Origin: Microcaldota archaeon
GTDB lineage: Archaea; Micrarchaeota; Micrarchaeia; Anstonellales; Bilamarchaeaceae
DNA length: 46,054 bases
Direction: 5' to 3'
NCBI GenBank assembly: GCA_016926175.1
Contig: JAFGPA010000038.1
Span: 1 to 46,054, forward strand
This document shows positions 33,013 through 41,252 of this stretch, piece by piece. The position numbers and the translations under genes are program-made. The notes beneath the pieces are model-generated. The model saw nothing but the letters and a program-made list of their open reading frames with translations, was not told the DNA's origin and searched no databases. Positions within the stretch are counted from its first letter, which is position 1. Every line of letters starts with the position of its first letter.

Positions 33013-33657
33013 TTAAAATACTGATGCTAAATCAGTTAAAAATGCCTTGTGATCCCCTGCCTTGACAAATGCACTGGCAATAAGAATCCCTTCAGCCCCA
33101 AGCTCTATTGCTTTTTGAACATCCTCTTTTTTGCCAATTCCTGCTCCGCAAAGCACAATAGTCTTGTTATTTACCTGCTTTACTGCCTTTACCGAATTGA
33201 TGATGATGTTAGGGTCTGCTTCTGAAACGCTTACGCTTCCTCCTATAAGGTCAGGAGGTTCAATTGCAATGCCTCCCGGAGAATAATCTGCACATGAAAC
33301 AGCCTCCTTTGCAGTTGCTGCGCACACTATGCTTTCCAGCCCTGCAATATGAAGGCTTTCCACAGTCTCACCGATATTTGAGATTCTTTTTTCAGAATGG
33401 TTTACAAGCGATCCTTTTACATGGGCTGTTTTCAGCAGCGCTGCAGGAACCGACCCCGTGTAGGCGCCGGGCCCGTTTGCATCTACATGCTGTGAAAAAA
33501 CATCAGAATATCTTTCTGCAGCTTCATGCAGATATGCCAGAGGCGGACAGATGACTATTCTTACTCCTGTTTCAGAAGCAACTTCCCCTGCAATGTCAGT
33601 AAATAACAGTGCTTTTTCAAAGCTCGCCTGATAGGTCTTAAGATTGAGAACAATCAT
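33013..33657 (-). CDS. tpiA: Triosephosphate isomerase, archaeal type
   Basis: Interconverts dihydroxyacetone phosphate and glyceraldehyde 3-phosphate. The 214-residue length fits the short archaeal form. Catalytic residues are in place: Asn5 and Lys7 (LNLKTY), His87 (VNHSEKR) and Glu133 (AIEPPDLIG). The phosphate-binding CGAGI and GAEGILIASAF segments are at the C-terminus. Single gene between tRNA-Gly(TCC) and tRNA-Ser. Confidence 0.96.
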   Translation of the reverse strand: MIVLNLKTYQASFEKALLFTDIAGEVASETGVRIVICPPLAYLHEAAERYSDVFSQHVDANGPGAYTGSVPAALLKTAHVKGSLVNHSEKRISNIGETVESLHIAGLESIVCAATAKEAVSCADYSPGGIAIEPPDLIGGSVSVSEADPNIIINSVKAVKQVNNKTIVLCGAGIGKKEDVQKAIELGAEGILIASAFVKAGDHKAFLTDLASVF

Positions 33658-33700
33658 AATCTATTAAAAAGCGGAGGAGAGTTTAAATATACTTTCAAAT

Positions 33701-33829
33701 GCCGAGGTCGCATAACCTGGTAGTGCGTCGGTCTCGAAAACCGATCCCCTTGGGATTGCAGGTTCAAAAGCCCTTTGACTTCTACACCATGATAATGCAA
33801 GTCAAAAACTGAAAATCCTGCCCTCGGCG
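33701..33829 (+). tRNA. tRNA-Ser (CGA) with a T-loop intron
   Basis: GCCGAGG/CCTCGGC acceptor stem, G73 and a long variable arm (ATCCCCTTGGGAT region) mark a serine tRNA. Anticodon loop CTCGAAA within CGGT/ACCG gives CGA. The T-arm GCAGG-TTCAAA-T-CCTGC forms only after removal of about 47 bases (33769-33815). That segment contains a TTTGACTT/AAGTCAAA hairpin. There is no intron at 37/38. Mature length is about 82 nt. Confidence 0.9.
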
Positions 33830-33830
33830 C

Positions 33831-34160
33831 TTATCCTTTTGCTATTCTGAAGACTGCCGCGCTTTCCGGTTTTGGTTTGTATTGCGCAAATACGGCTGAA
33901 GGCGGAGTAGGTGTTTGTTCAAGTGCATCAAGAGCCTTGTCAGGATCTTCAATGGATGTTCTGAAGTTATACGCCAGTCTTCTGACAGAAACTGCAGCAT
34001 CTTTCACTGCCTCAAGAACTTTTGTGGAAAATCTTCGTGCAGGGGGTCTTCTGATTATTCCTGAATTATCGTCAGTAAGCGGTGCTATCCTTCTAATTCC
34101 GGAATCTGGTATGCTGTCCCTTTCCTTTTGAACCGCCCTTTGATTCAATATTCCTGCCAT
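33831..34160 (-). CDS. Small hypothetical protein downstream of GGDEF gene
   Basis: Start at the ATG at 34160, with GGTGG 6 bases before it. The 109-residue soluble, basic protein is unrecognised. N-terminal third is Arg/Asp/Ser-rich and probably flexible, a central helix (TKVLEAVKDAAVSVRRLAYN) follows, and the C-terminal third is Pro-rich. It lies 34 bases after the diguanylate-cyclase-like gene on the same strand, so it may be co-transcribed with it. Confidence 0.6.
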   Translation of the reverse strand: MAGILNQRAVQKERDSIPDSGIRRIAPLTDDNSGIIRRPPARRFSTKVLEAVKDAAVSVRRLAYNFRTSIEDPDKALDALEQTPTPPSAVFAQYKPKPESAAVFRIAKG

Positions 34161-34194
34161 TTTTTCCACCCCATTATTTTACCTCATCCGGACT

Positions 34195-35592
34195 TTATAA
34201 ACCATTCTCTTTTTTATAAACCCTTCTATAATCGATCGTTCCGTTGTCCATTACAGTAACATGAGATGTTATCCATCTGCCTTTCCTGTCAAGATGGCCT
34301 ACAACACTCCTGTTCCTTCCCTGGCCTGTGCGGTCCTCCTTTGCTACATAAAGTGCCTGGTCTGCAGTTTCTTTCAGCATTTTTTTGCCCCTTCCGGCCC
34401 TTCCAAGTATATGGTCCTCAGAATTCAGTAAATGTATCTGTGAGAGGGCCTCTGGAACAGATGCAATGCCCATACTTACAGTGACCATTAATTCATCACT
34501 ACCGTCTGTTATGATGGAACGCTCAACTATTCTTCTGCATCTTTCGGCTGCAATTATTGCTCCAGCAAGATCTGTTTGGTCAAGTACAATCCCGAATTCC
34601 TCTCCGCCTACCCTCCCAAGTTCCTGCTCCATTGGCGTATCCCCAGATCTGAAGGTACCTACCTTGTCAAAAGTACGGAGTGCCGTTGATGTAATTACTG
34701 CAAATGAGCTCAGAACCTTATCTCCTACTATATGGCCATAATTGTCATTCACATTTTTGAAATGGTCTATGTCACACATTACAAGTGAAGTGGGGCTTCC
34801 ATCTACATAATACTGTTCGATCGCATATTCCAAAAGCTTTTCAAAAGCCCGTTTATTGAAAGCACCTGTGAGGGGGTCGATTCTTGAAATCAGATTCATT
34901 GATGCAAGATGTGATATGTCCGAAGCCAGCGTAATGGAATTTTCTATTCCGAAAAACAGGTCTCCGAAAGTAAGAGCACTCCCGGTCACCCTGATAGCTC
35001 CCATTTCATCGCTGAAAGGGATCATCAATACCGGCGTTTCATATCTTTCCACCCTGCCACGGTGCACTGCTGCCTTCGGATCCTTTCTGTCTACCCAATA
35101 TATGTTCCTTCCTTCAACATAGCATACCCTGTCTGTTTCGAATGCCATTTTCATTAGCGGGTCGGCATCCCTAAAATCAAATAAACCCACATTTGATGTT
35201 ATTATGGGAGCTTTTTTGTTTTTTCTGGAATCTATCCTGAGATACTCATTGAAACTGCTCTGGCCCTTCTTAATGTATACCCTTGTTTCTTCAGGGCGTG
35301 ACAGATGGCTTTGGAATAATCTCATTGAATTGGTGAATGTTGCTGCAGATTCACCTGCCATCAGCCTTATCATCTGCGGTCTTATGGTGGTGCTTCTCAT
35401 AATGTAATTCTGAATTTTCCTTTGTATTGCCAAACCAATGTTGTTTTTTGGAATCTCGGCAATCTCCAATGGTGATGCCGGGCTCTTTATGATACCTTCC
35501 GGCTTCACACTTTCTGCGAGCATTTCCTGCATTTTTTCCAGTCTTTTCATTTCAACAGGCATGGGCCTGTCTGATTTTCTTCTTTTTTTCAT
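34195..35592 (-). CDS. GGDEF-domain protein, predicted diguanylate cyclase
   Basis: The ATG at 35592 follows an AGGGG sequence and is preferred to 35607. The 465-residue protein has a basic N-terminus and a GAF-like sensory region (about 85-230, including VCYVEGRNIYWV and PVLMIPFSDEMGAI). A full GGDEF domain follows: DPLTGAFNKRAFE (from 239), CDIDHFKNVNDNYGH, GGEEF (329-333) and VSMGIA. The signature is intact, so cyclic di-GMP synthesis is plausible. The RxxD inhibitory site before GGEEF is absent. No membrane segment. GGDEF proteins are uncommon in archaea. No EAL or PilZ partner is in the window. Confidence 0.88.
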   Translation of the reverse strand: MKKRRKSDRPMPVEMKRLEKMQEMLAESVKPEGIIKSPASPLEIAEIPKNNIGLAIQRKIQNYIMRSTTIRPQMIRLMAGESAATFTNSMRLFQSHLSRPEETRVYIKKGQSSFNEYLRIDSRKNKKAPIITSNVGLFDFRDADPLMKMAFETDRVCYVEGRNIYWVDRKDPKAAVHRGRVERYETPVLMIPFSDEMGAIRVTGSALTFGDLFFGIENSITLASDISHLASMNLISRIDPLTGAFNKRAFEKLLEYAIEQYYVDGSPTSLVMCDIDHFKNVNDNYGHIVGDKVLSSFAVITSTALRTFDKVGTFRSGDTPMEQELGRVGGEEFGIVLDQTDLAGAIIAAERCRRIVERSIITDGSDELMVTVSMGIASVPEALSQIHLLNSEDHILGRAGRGKKMLKETADQALYVAKEDRTGQGRNRSVVGHLDRKGRWITSHVTVMDNGTIDYRRVYKKENGL

Positions 35593-35728
35593 TATAATCC
35601 CCTGCATCGACCTTTTTTAGAGTCAGATATGCACAAATATTAACACAAACTCTATAAGTACCTTTTCCTCCAATACTCTTTAAAACCTCTCTAAACTACA
35701 GTATCTAAGCTTATTATAGGTGATGCTA

Positions 35729-36253
35729 ATGGCTATTAGACCTGCTAGATCAATCAGAGACCCAAACAAAGTTGCCTGGACAAGATTTTCCAGAAGCAAA
35801 CCCCGAAGGTCATATATAAAGACCATGCCTCATGCTGATCTCCATCAGTTCAGAATGGGCGTCCTGAAGGATGATTTTGACACAACCCTCCATCTTTCAA
35901 GCGAAGTGCCAATTATTCTCAGGGACAATGCCATAGAAAGTGCCAGACAGACTGCAAACAAGTATATAGAAACAAAAGTACCAGGAAACTATTATTTTGT
36001 GGTAAGGGTGTACCCCCATCACATCATCCGCGAAAACAAGATGATCTCAGGAGCAGGTGCAGACCGTCTTCAGAAGGGCATGAGACAGTCATTTGGAAGG
36101 CCGACTGACCGGGCGGCAAGGCTTGGTAAAGGAACGGCTTTGTTTACTGTACATACTTACTCATCAAATGTGGAGCATGTTAAAAAGGCATTTACCAGGG
36201 CAACCAGGAAACTTTCCGGCAAGTACTCTACTATCGTGGAGAAGGCAGCATAG
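35729..36253 (+). CDS. rpl10e: 50S ribosomal protein L10e (uL16)
   Basis: Universal large-subunit protein near the peptidyl-transferase centre. ATG at 35729 has GGTGAT upstream; ATGs further up are not in a good context. The 174 residues match the archaeal L10e: MAIRPARSIRDPNKVAWTR, the H-x-x-H-I-I-R-E loop (YPHHIIRENKM), and AGADRLQKGMRQSFGRP. Transcribed alone, between the GGDEF gene (divergent) and the coiled-coil gene. Confidence 0.97.
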   Translation: MAIRPARSIRDPNKVAWTRFSRSKPRRSYIKTMPHADLHQFRMGVLKDDFDTTLHLSSEVPIILRDNAIESARQTANKYIETKVPGNYYFVVRVYPHHIIRENKMISGAGADRLQKGMRQSFGRPTDRAARLGKGTALFTVHTYSSNVEHVKKAFTRATRKLSGKYSTIVEKAA

Positions 36254-36347
36254 TGTTTTTTTATAATTGTTTTTTGTGTTTGCTTGTGGTCATCCCTTTT
36301 TAAACTTATCCTAACATAAAATACTATTACCTAGGGAGGGTGAGAAT

Positions 36348-38117
36348 TTGACCGAAATAAGCACTGATGTTGATAACTTAATTCGTACTATTGCAGACAG
36401 AAAAAAAATCCAGCTTAAGGATTTACAGAAGGAATGCAATATTGACAAAAAGAACCTTGACAAATGGATGTATGTCCTTGAGGAGGAGGGGTATATTGCC
36501 ATCCAGTATGGCCTTTCAGGAACCTATGTTCTGTGGAAAGGGGATGAAGCGCCTGAAAAAGAAGTTGTAAAGGAACCGGGATATGAGGAAGAATATGAGG
36601 CAGTAGAAGAATCTTTCCAGGATACATTGCCTCTTGAAGATGTTCATGATGAAAAATCCGAAGATGTTCCTGACCTGCCTGTTTTCGATGTAGATTCTCT
36701 GGTAGAAGAGGAAACCGAAAGACAGGCTGAAGTGGAAGCCGAACCCGAGGATCTCCTGAAAGCCTATCTTGACAAGAAACGGGCGGAAGAAATAAAATCC
36801 AGCATTATAGGCAATCTTGACGAAGAACCTCAAAGGCCAGAACCTCCATTGGCACCGTCAGAACCAGATGAGCCGGATGATTCTGTCGAAGAATCAGACC
36901 ATGATATTGATTTCTCAAAAATAAAAGATGATATTGAGGACATTCCTGAAACAATCAGGCCTTCACGGGATTCACAGGCCGGAGATCTCCAGGCTTTGAT
37001 GAGCTCCTACATGAATGAAATCAACAAGGAAAAGGCCCGGATAAACTCCCTGAAAAAGGAAAAAGATGATCTGTTCAGGAGTACTATTGCACCTCTTGAA
37101 GGAAGAATGCAGGCAGATATTGTTGCACTTACAGACAAAATCATTGAAAAAAGAAGCAGGGTTGCAGAACTCAAAGAGCATGTCCTTGAACTTCCTGACA
37201 AGATTGAAGAAGTTGAAAGGCTTCAGGAAGGGCTTGACAAGCTTAAGGAGGAAAGCAGCCAGGCACTGACAAGAACAAGAGACAAGGCAGAAAGCTACCT
37301 TTCAAACATCGAAAACTCCAGGGAGGATCTGAAAGAAAGAATCTCGGATGTTCATTCTTCGATAGATGAACAGGCCAAAAGGCTTGAAAGCCTTGAAAAA
37401 ACAAACCAGAAACTCACAGAACAGTCAGAAAAAATCCAGACTTATGCAGAATCCGTGAGAAAGCAGGTCGAAGCGCTCAACAGTTCAATGGAAGTTCTCC
37501 TCAATGATCTCAAGGAAGTTGAACTTTCAAAAGAAGAAATTACCGAGATGAAGGATGCAATAAGAGATAGCATCGGTTCACATGGGGAGGAGCTGGAAGA
37601 GCTTGACGCAGAACTCAATGAAATCGGAAAAGTTGAACAATGGGTCAATGAGTATCTTCGCGACTACGAATCCAAGATCTCGGAAATCGAATCATATGTC
37701 CAAAAGAGCGATGATGAGCTTGCCGAACTTCGTGAAGCTGCAGAATCGCTTTATCTCCAGAAATATCTGGGTGAGCTTGAAGGCCTTACTGAAGCATACG
37801 AAGTCGGTCTTGACGAGGCTGCAGAAAAAGAAAACGATATTGATATACAGATCAACGAAGCCAAGGAAAGAATCACCACTCTTGTAAGAGAGAGCCGTGA
37901 TATGATGAAAAAGCTTCGCGGAGAATCAAATAACAGCGACGATTATGCTGCTATTCTTTCAAGAATCAAACGAAAAACCACCAAAATAACAAAGCTGGTC
38001 AATGAAAAGGCAAACGAAAGGGCAAAACTCCTTGATGATTCAAAGAAATCCAGGAAGACAAAAAGAACCTCCAAGACCAGGGCGGCAAAGAAAAAGGTCA
38101 AGAAAAAGAAGAAATGA
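36348..38117 (+). CDS. Winged-helix/coiled-coil protein
   Basis: A TTG start is supported by the GGAGGGTGAG sequence just before it. The 589-residue protein has a winged-helix-like N-terminus (1-65: IRTIADRKKIQLKDLQKECN, then LEEEGYIAIQYGLSGTYVLWK). A very acidic linker follows (about 66-210), then a long coiled coil (about 215-560) with heptad-like Leu/Glu/Lys pattern, and a Lys-rich tail (KKKVKKKKK). The architecture suggests a DNA-associated structural or segregation protein. No Walker motifs, so it is not an SMC ATPase. Family unrecognised. Confidence 0.75.
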   Translation: MTEISTDVDNLIRTIADRKKIQLKDLQKECNIDKKNLDKWMYVLEEEGYIAIQYGLSGTYVLWKGDEAPEKEVVKEPGYEEEYEAVEESFQDTLPLEDVHDEKSEDVPDLPVFDVDSLVEEETERQAEVEAEPEDLLKAYLDKKRAEEIKSSIIGNLDEEPQRPEPPLAPSEPDEPDDSVEESDHDIDFSKIKDDIEDIPETIRPSRDSQAGDLQALMSSYMNEINKEKARINSLKKEKDDLFRSTIAPLEGRMQADIVALTDKIIEKRSRVAELKEHVLELPDKIEEVERLQEGLDKLKEESSQALTRTRDKAESYLSNIENSREDLKERISDVHSSIDEQAKRLESLEKTNQKLTEQSEKIQTYAESVRKQVEALNSSMEVLLNDLKEVELSKEEITEMKDAIRDSIGSHGEELEELDAELNEIGKVEQWVNEYLRDYESKISEIESYVQKSDDELAELREAAESLYLQKYLGELEGLTEAYEVGLDEAAEKENDIDIQINEAKERITTLVRESRDMMKKLRGESNNSDDYAAILSRIKRKTTKITKLVNEKANERAKLLDDSKKSRKTKRTSKTRAAKKKVKKKKK

Positions 38118-38621
38118 TCATAAAGTCGTCTGATCCTTTTGTTCTGCCCTGCTTCTTGCATCGTCAACTATTGCAAGCCAGGAATCCCCTATCTTCATGA
38201 AATAGTTCCCGAAGGTTTTGCTTAATGAAATCTTCATTGGCCTGAATTTTCTTTTGCTTTCAACATTGACGAGTGTATCCCTCTCAACTTTTATCATCCC
38301 AACTCTTTTCAGCCTGGGAAGAACACGATTGTAGAATGTTGCCTTTGAAATGCCATTGTTTTTTACATATTCAGCCGTTTTTTCGCCGCTGACTATTGTT
38401 TCCTTTGTCAGCAGATGCAGAAATCCAAGTGCAATTTCATAGTATCTTGGCTGGTATTTTTTTGAGAAAATGAAGTTGACCACCTCTTCAATAGACCACG
38501 TATTTCTTGTCAGGCTTTCACTCTTGTCCTGGAACGTCCTGAGTTCCTGGCTGTCATGCCTTGGAAGGTATATTGATTCGGATGAAGGAACGCCCCGTGA
38601 GGATATGGCCTTTTTTTCCAT
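38118..38621 (-). CDS. Winged-helix transcriptional regulator
   Basis: A 167-residue protein. Residues about 65-125 form a winged helix (LHLLTKETIVSGEKTAEYVKN, ISKATFYNRVLPRLKRVGMIKVER), with the recognition helix near SKATFYNRV. The C-terminal part (MKISLSKTFGNYFMKIGDSW) is helical. Its stop abuts the stop of the coiled-coil gene without a gap. Targets are unknown. Confidence 0.75.
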   Translation of the reverse strand: MEKKAISSRGVPSSESIYLPRHDSQELRTFQDKSESLTRNTWSIEEVVNFIFSKKYQPRYYEIALGFLHLLTKETIVSGEKTAEYVKNNGISKATFYNRVLPRLKRVGMIKVERDTLVNVESKRKFRPMKISLSKTFGNYFMKIGDSWLAIVDDARSRAEQKDQTTL

Positions 38622-38654
38622 AAATATAAGAACCAGGGAAAAAATATAATGCTA

Positions 38655-38960
38655 TTAGTCGAACATGCTAACTCCTGCCGCCACGGTGTCCTCTTCCTCC
38701 CTGATCTTTTTTTCAATATTCTCCTGGACCTGCTGCGGCGCGGGCTTTGCTATATCTTTTAGTCTTTCATCAGCTTTTTTCAGAAATTCCTCAGAAGCGG
38801 AAATATGAACATAGGTTTTTTCCCTGTCCTCGTCAACAGCCGAGCCGTCTTTTATCTTGTAGCCCACCCTTGCAAAACTGTCCTGCGCATAGGGGTCGGC
38901 TTCCAGTATCTTAAGCAATTCCTGTTTCCTTGAAATTTCGCATTCATATATCCTGAACAT
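38655..38960 (-). CDS. Small hypothetical protein, operon with membrane protein
   Basis: A 101-residue acidic protein: an alpha/beta N-terminus (MFRIYECEISRKQELLKILEADPYAQ...) and a helical C-terminus (LKKADERLKDIA, then ENIEKKIREEED). No cysteine cluster, signal or membrane segment. Family not recognised. It overlaps the upstream membrane-protein gene by one base. Confidence 0.65.
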   Translation of the reverse strand: MFRIYECEISRKQELLKILEADPYAQDSFARVGYKIKDGSAVDEDREKTYVHISASEEFLKKADERLKDIAKPAPQQVQENIEKKIREEEDTVAAGVSMFD

Positions 38961-39694
38961 TAAAATTCACTCTCAACTTTTATTGAATTTTTAATCATCA
39001 CTATCATTGCCGCATATACCAGAGGATAAGCAAAAAATATGGTTGCAATCTGGATAAAAGGCAAAAAGTTCAGCAACCAGACTATTGCAAACAATATGTA
39101 CATCCCGATAAAGAAGACGTGCTTTGTCCTGAGCAGGCCCAGTCCTTTTTTCAACGATAAAAATACTCCGGTTCCATATGTTCCGCAGATAAGCAATGCA
39201 GGGGTAAAAATCATATGAATTATGAATGTTGCAAAAAGCACATACACTATTATGGCCAAGTCCATATACTCGTAATCCTGAAGGACGTAGATGTACAATA
39301 AGATAAACGGCCCCACAGTCAAAAGCCAGAGAAAATTCCGCACAATAATAATGCCGAAAGCATATTGTGCCTTATCCAGTGCATATGAATAGAATCTTGT
39401 CAGGCTTATTTTTTCGCCTCCCAGAGCCCTTTCATACGCCATTGCAAGTGCGGCATTTATTCCATTCAGTATCAGGCAAAGAACCACTCCGATGACTACA
39501 AATACCCCAATGGTAGGTATTGAGCCCAGCTCAAGCTGCACTCCAAAAACAGAAAGGAACATAAAGTAAATAAGGAAGATGCCAACGGCTGCAAATGCCA
39601 GCAGGCTAAACATCAGCAGATACAATAAGGATGCCCAGACAAACAAAAAGGGCTGTTTGGAAACTGATCCAATAGCGATTTTCAAACTCTCCAT
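38960..39694 (-). CDS. Polytopic membrane protein, six helices
   Basis: A 244-residue protein with six hydrophobic segments (about 15-48, 58-85, 113-137, 145-172, 190-212, 214-236). The topology and a conserved-looking MAYERALGGEKISLTRFYSYALDK cytoplasmic loop resemble DUF4013-type integral membrane proteins of unknown function. Co-transcribed with the downstream 101-residue gene and divergent from ppcA. Confidence 0.65.
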   Translation of the reverse strand: MESLKIAIGSVSKQPFLFVWASLLYLLMFSLLAFAAVGIFLIYFMFLSVFGVQLELGSIPTIGVFVVIGVVLCLILNGINAALAMAYERALGGEKISLTRFYSYALDKAQYAFGIIIVRNFLWLLTVGPFILLYIYVLQDYEYMDLAIIVYVLFATFIIHMIFTPALLICGTYGTGVFLSLKKGLGLLRTKHVFFIGMYILFAIVWLLNFLPFIQIATIFFAYPLVYAAMIVMIKNSIKVESEF

Positions 39695-39715
39695 GTTTTT
39701 TTCTTTATAATAAAC

Positions 39716-39724
39716 TATTTAAAG
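39716..39724 (+). promoter_or_regulatory. TATA-like box for ppcA
   Basis: TATTTAAAG is centred 26 bases before the ppcA ATG, implying a leaderless mRNA. Confidence 0.6.
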
Positions 39725-39745
39725 TACTCTTTTGATCAATTAATC

Positions 39746-41212
39746 ATGAGAAAGGTTCCACGCTGCATGAGCACCCAGCATCCGGACAATGTTGCACACC
39801 CGTTTTTTGCCGATTCTGAAGTCCTTGCAGGTGAATCAGAGGTGCAGGAAGCATTTTTCGTATTTTCCCAGCTTGGCTGCACTGAACAGATGTGGGACAG
39901 CGAAGGCAAAGCAGTTGACAACCAGGTGGTTGAAAAACTACTGTCAAAATACCCGCGATTCTTCTCAAAAAACCCTCTTGGCAGCGCTTTTTATCTTACT
40001 TACAGGGTTCCAAATCCTTCTGTTGAAAAAGATCAGGGCAAGATACTGCTTGAGACCTTGGCAAGCATTCCAAGGGCCTTTGATGTTGCCAGGGCAGCAG
40101 GCTTCAAAACAGCTCCCATATTTGAAGTGATACTTCCCATGACTACATCTGAACTGGAGCTTGAACGGGTTAAAAACTACTATGAACAGATTATCATAGG
40201 CCAGAAAGAAAAGTTCCTGGGAAAGGAGCATATCACTGTAAAAAAATGGGTGGGGGATTTCCAGCCGGAACAAATCAATATCATACCTCTTTTTGAGGAC
40301 ATAAAATCTCTCACGAACTGCGGCTCCATAGTTTCCAAATTCGTTGAAGGCAAGGATCTTGAATACCAGCGGGTTTTTCTTGCCAGAAGCGATCCTGCCC
40401 TGAATTACGGTTCTGTAAGCGCTGTCCTGCTTTCCAAAATCGCTCTCCAGAGCCTTCACAGATCAGAAGAAAAGCACGGAATCCCGATTCTTCCAATACT
40501 TGGAGTTGGCGGTTCTCCTATGAGAGGAAATTTTGCTCCAAACAAGGTTAACAACTGCATGGAAGAGTATCCTTCAGTTCAGACATTTACAATACAGTCC
40601 TCTTTCAAATACGATTATCCGTTCAGGGAGGCTGCCAATGCCATAGACAGTCTAAACAGCACAAAAAGGTGCGCCCCCCTGCATATAGATGAAAAAAGGG
40701 CGCTTCGTCTTGTAGGGAAGATGAAAAAGGAATACCAGGGTCAGATAACCGTAATGGCAGACATTATCAACTCTATTTCAGCTTTTGTACCTAACCGAAG
40801 GGCCAGAAAGCTTCACGTTGGCCTTTTCGGATATTCACGTTCGCTTGGAGCAATCCGGCTGCCGCGGGCAATAAAGTTCTGTGCCTCATTCTATACTATC
40901 GGGATTCCGCCTGAACTTCTCGGCATCTCAGGACTATCGGAAAAGGAATTTGAAGAACTCACCGGCCATTATGTCAAACTGCATGAGGATCTTTCAGATG
41001 CCGCCCGGTTCCTGGACAGGAACAACCTGAGGAGAATGCCAAAACCTGTGAAACAGGGAATCTCAAAGGTCCTTGAATGGATAGATGCCGAGCCGGATAT
41101 GGGATATGCCGATATAACATCTATGAACTATGACTCCTTACGTAAAGGCCTTCATGGCCAGCTTATAGAAGGAATAAAGCAGGCGGCCTGGAAAAGGAAC
41201 TTCCTGGGATAG
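39746..41212 (+). CDS. ppcA: Phosphoenolpyruvate carboxylase, archaeal type
   Basis: Carboxylates PEP to oxaloacetate. The 488-residue length is that of the archaeal family, about half the bacterial enzyme. Recognisable segments are PRCMSTQHPDN at the N-terminus, the glycine-rich GVGGSPMRGNFAP (about 251-263), QSSFKYDYP, GYSRSLGAIRLPRAIKFCASFYTIGIPPELLG (about 360-391) and the DMGYADITSMNYDSLRKG C-terminal region. It would feed C4 acids. The transcript appears monocistronic. Confidence 0.96.
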   Translation: MRKVPRCMSTQHPDNVAHPFFADSEVLAGESEVQEAFFVFSQLGCTEQMWDSEGKAVDNQVVEKLLSKYPRFFSKNPLGSAFYLTYRVPNPSVEKDQGKILLETLASIPRAFDVARAAGFKTAPIFEVILPMTTSELELERVKNYYEQIIIGQKEKFLGKEHITVKKWVGDFQPEQINIIPLFEDIKSLTNCGSIVSKFVEGKDLEYQRVFLARSDPALNYGSVSAVLLSKIALQSLHRSEEKHGIPILPILGVGGSPMRGNFAPNKVNNCMEEYPSVQTFTIQSSFKYDYPFREAANAIDSLNSTKRCAPLHIDEKRALRLVGKMKKEYQGQITVMADIINSISAFVPNRRARKLHVGLFGYSRSLGAIRLPRAIKFCASFYTIGIPPELLGISGLSEKEFEELTGHYVKLHEDLSDAARFLDRNNLRRMPKPVKQGISKVLEWIDAEPDMGYADITSMNYDSLRKGLHGQLIEGIKQAAWKRNFLG

Positions 41213-41220
41213 AAAAATTA

Positions 41221-41231
41221 TATTTTTAAAT
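41221..41231 (+). promoter_or_regulatory. TATA-like box for PP2C gene
   Basis: TATTTTTAAAT is centred 26-27 bases before the ATG at 41253. Confidence 0.55.
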
Positions 41232-41252
41232 TGTTGCTACTATTATAAATTT

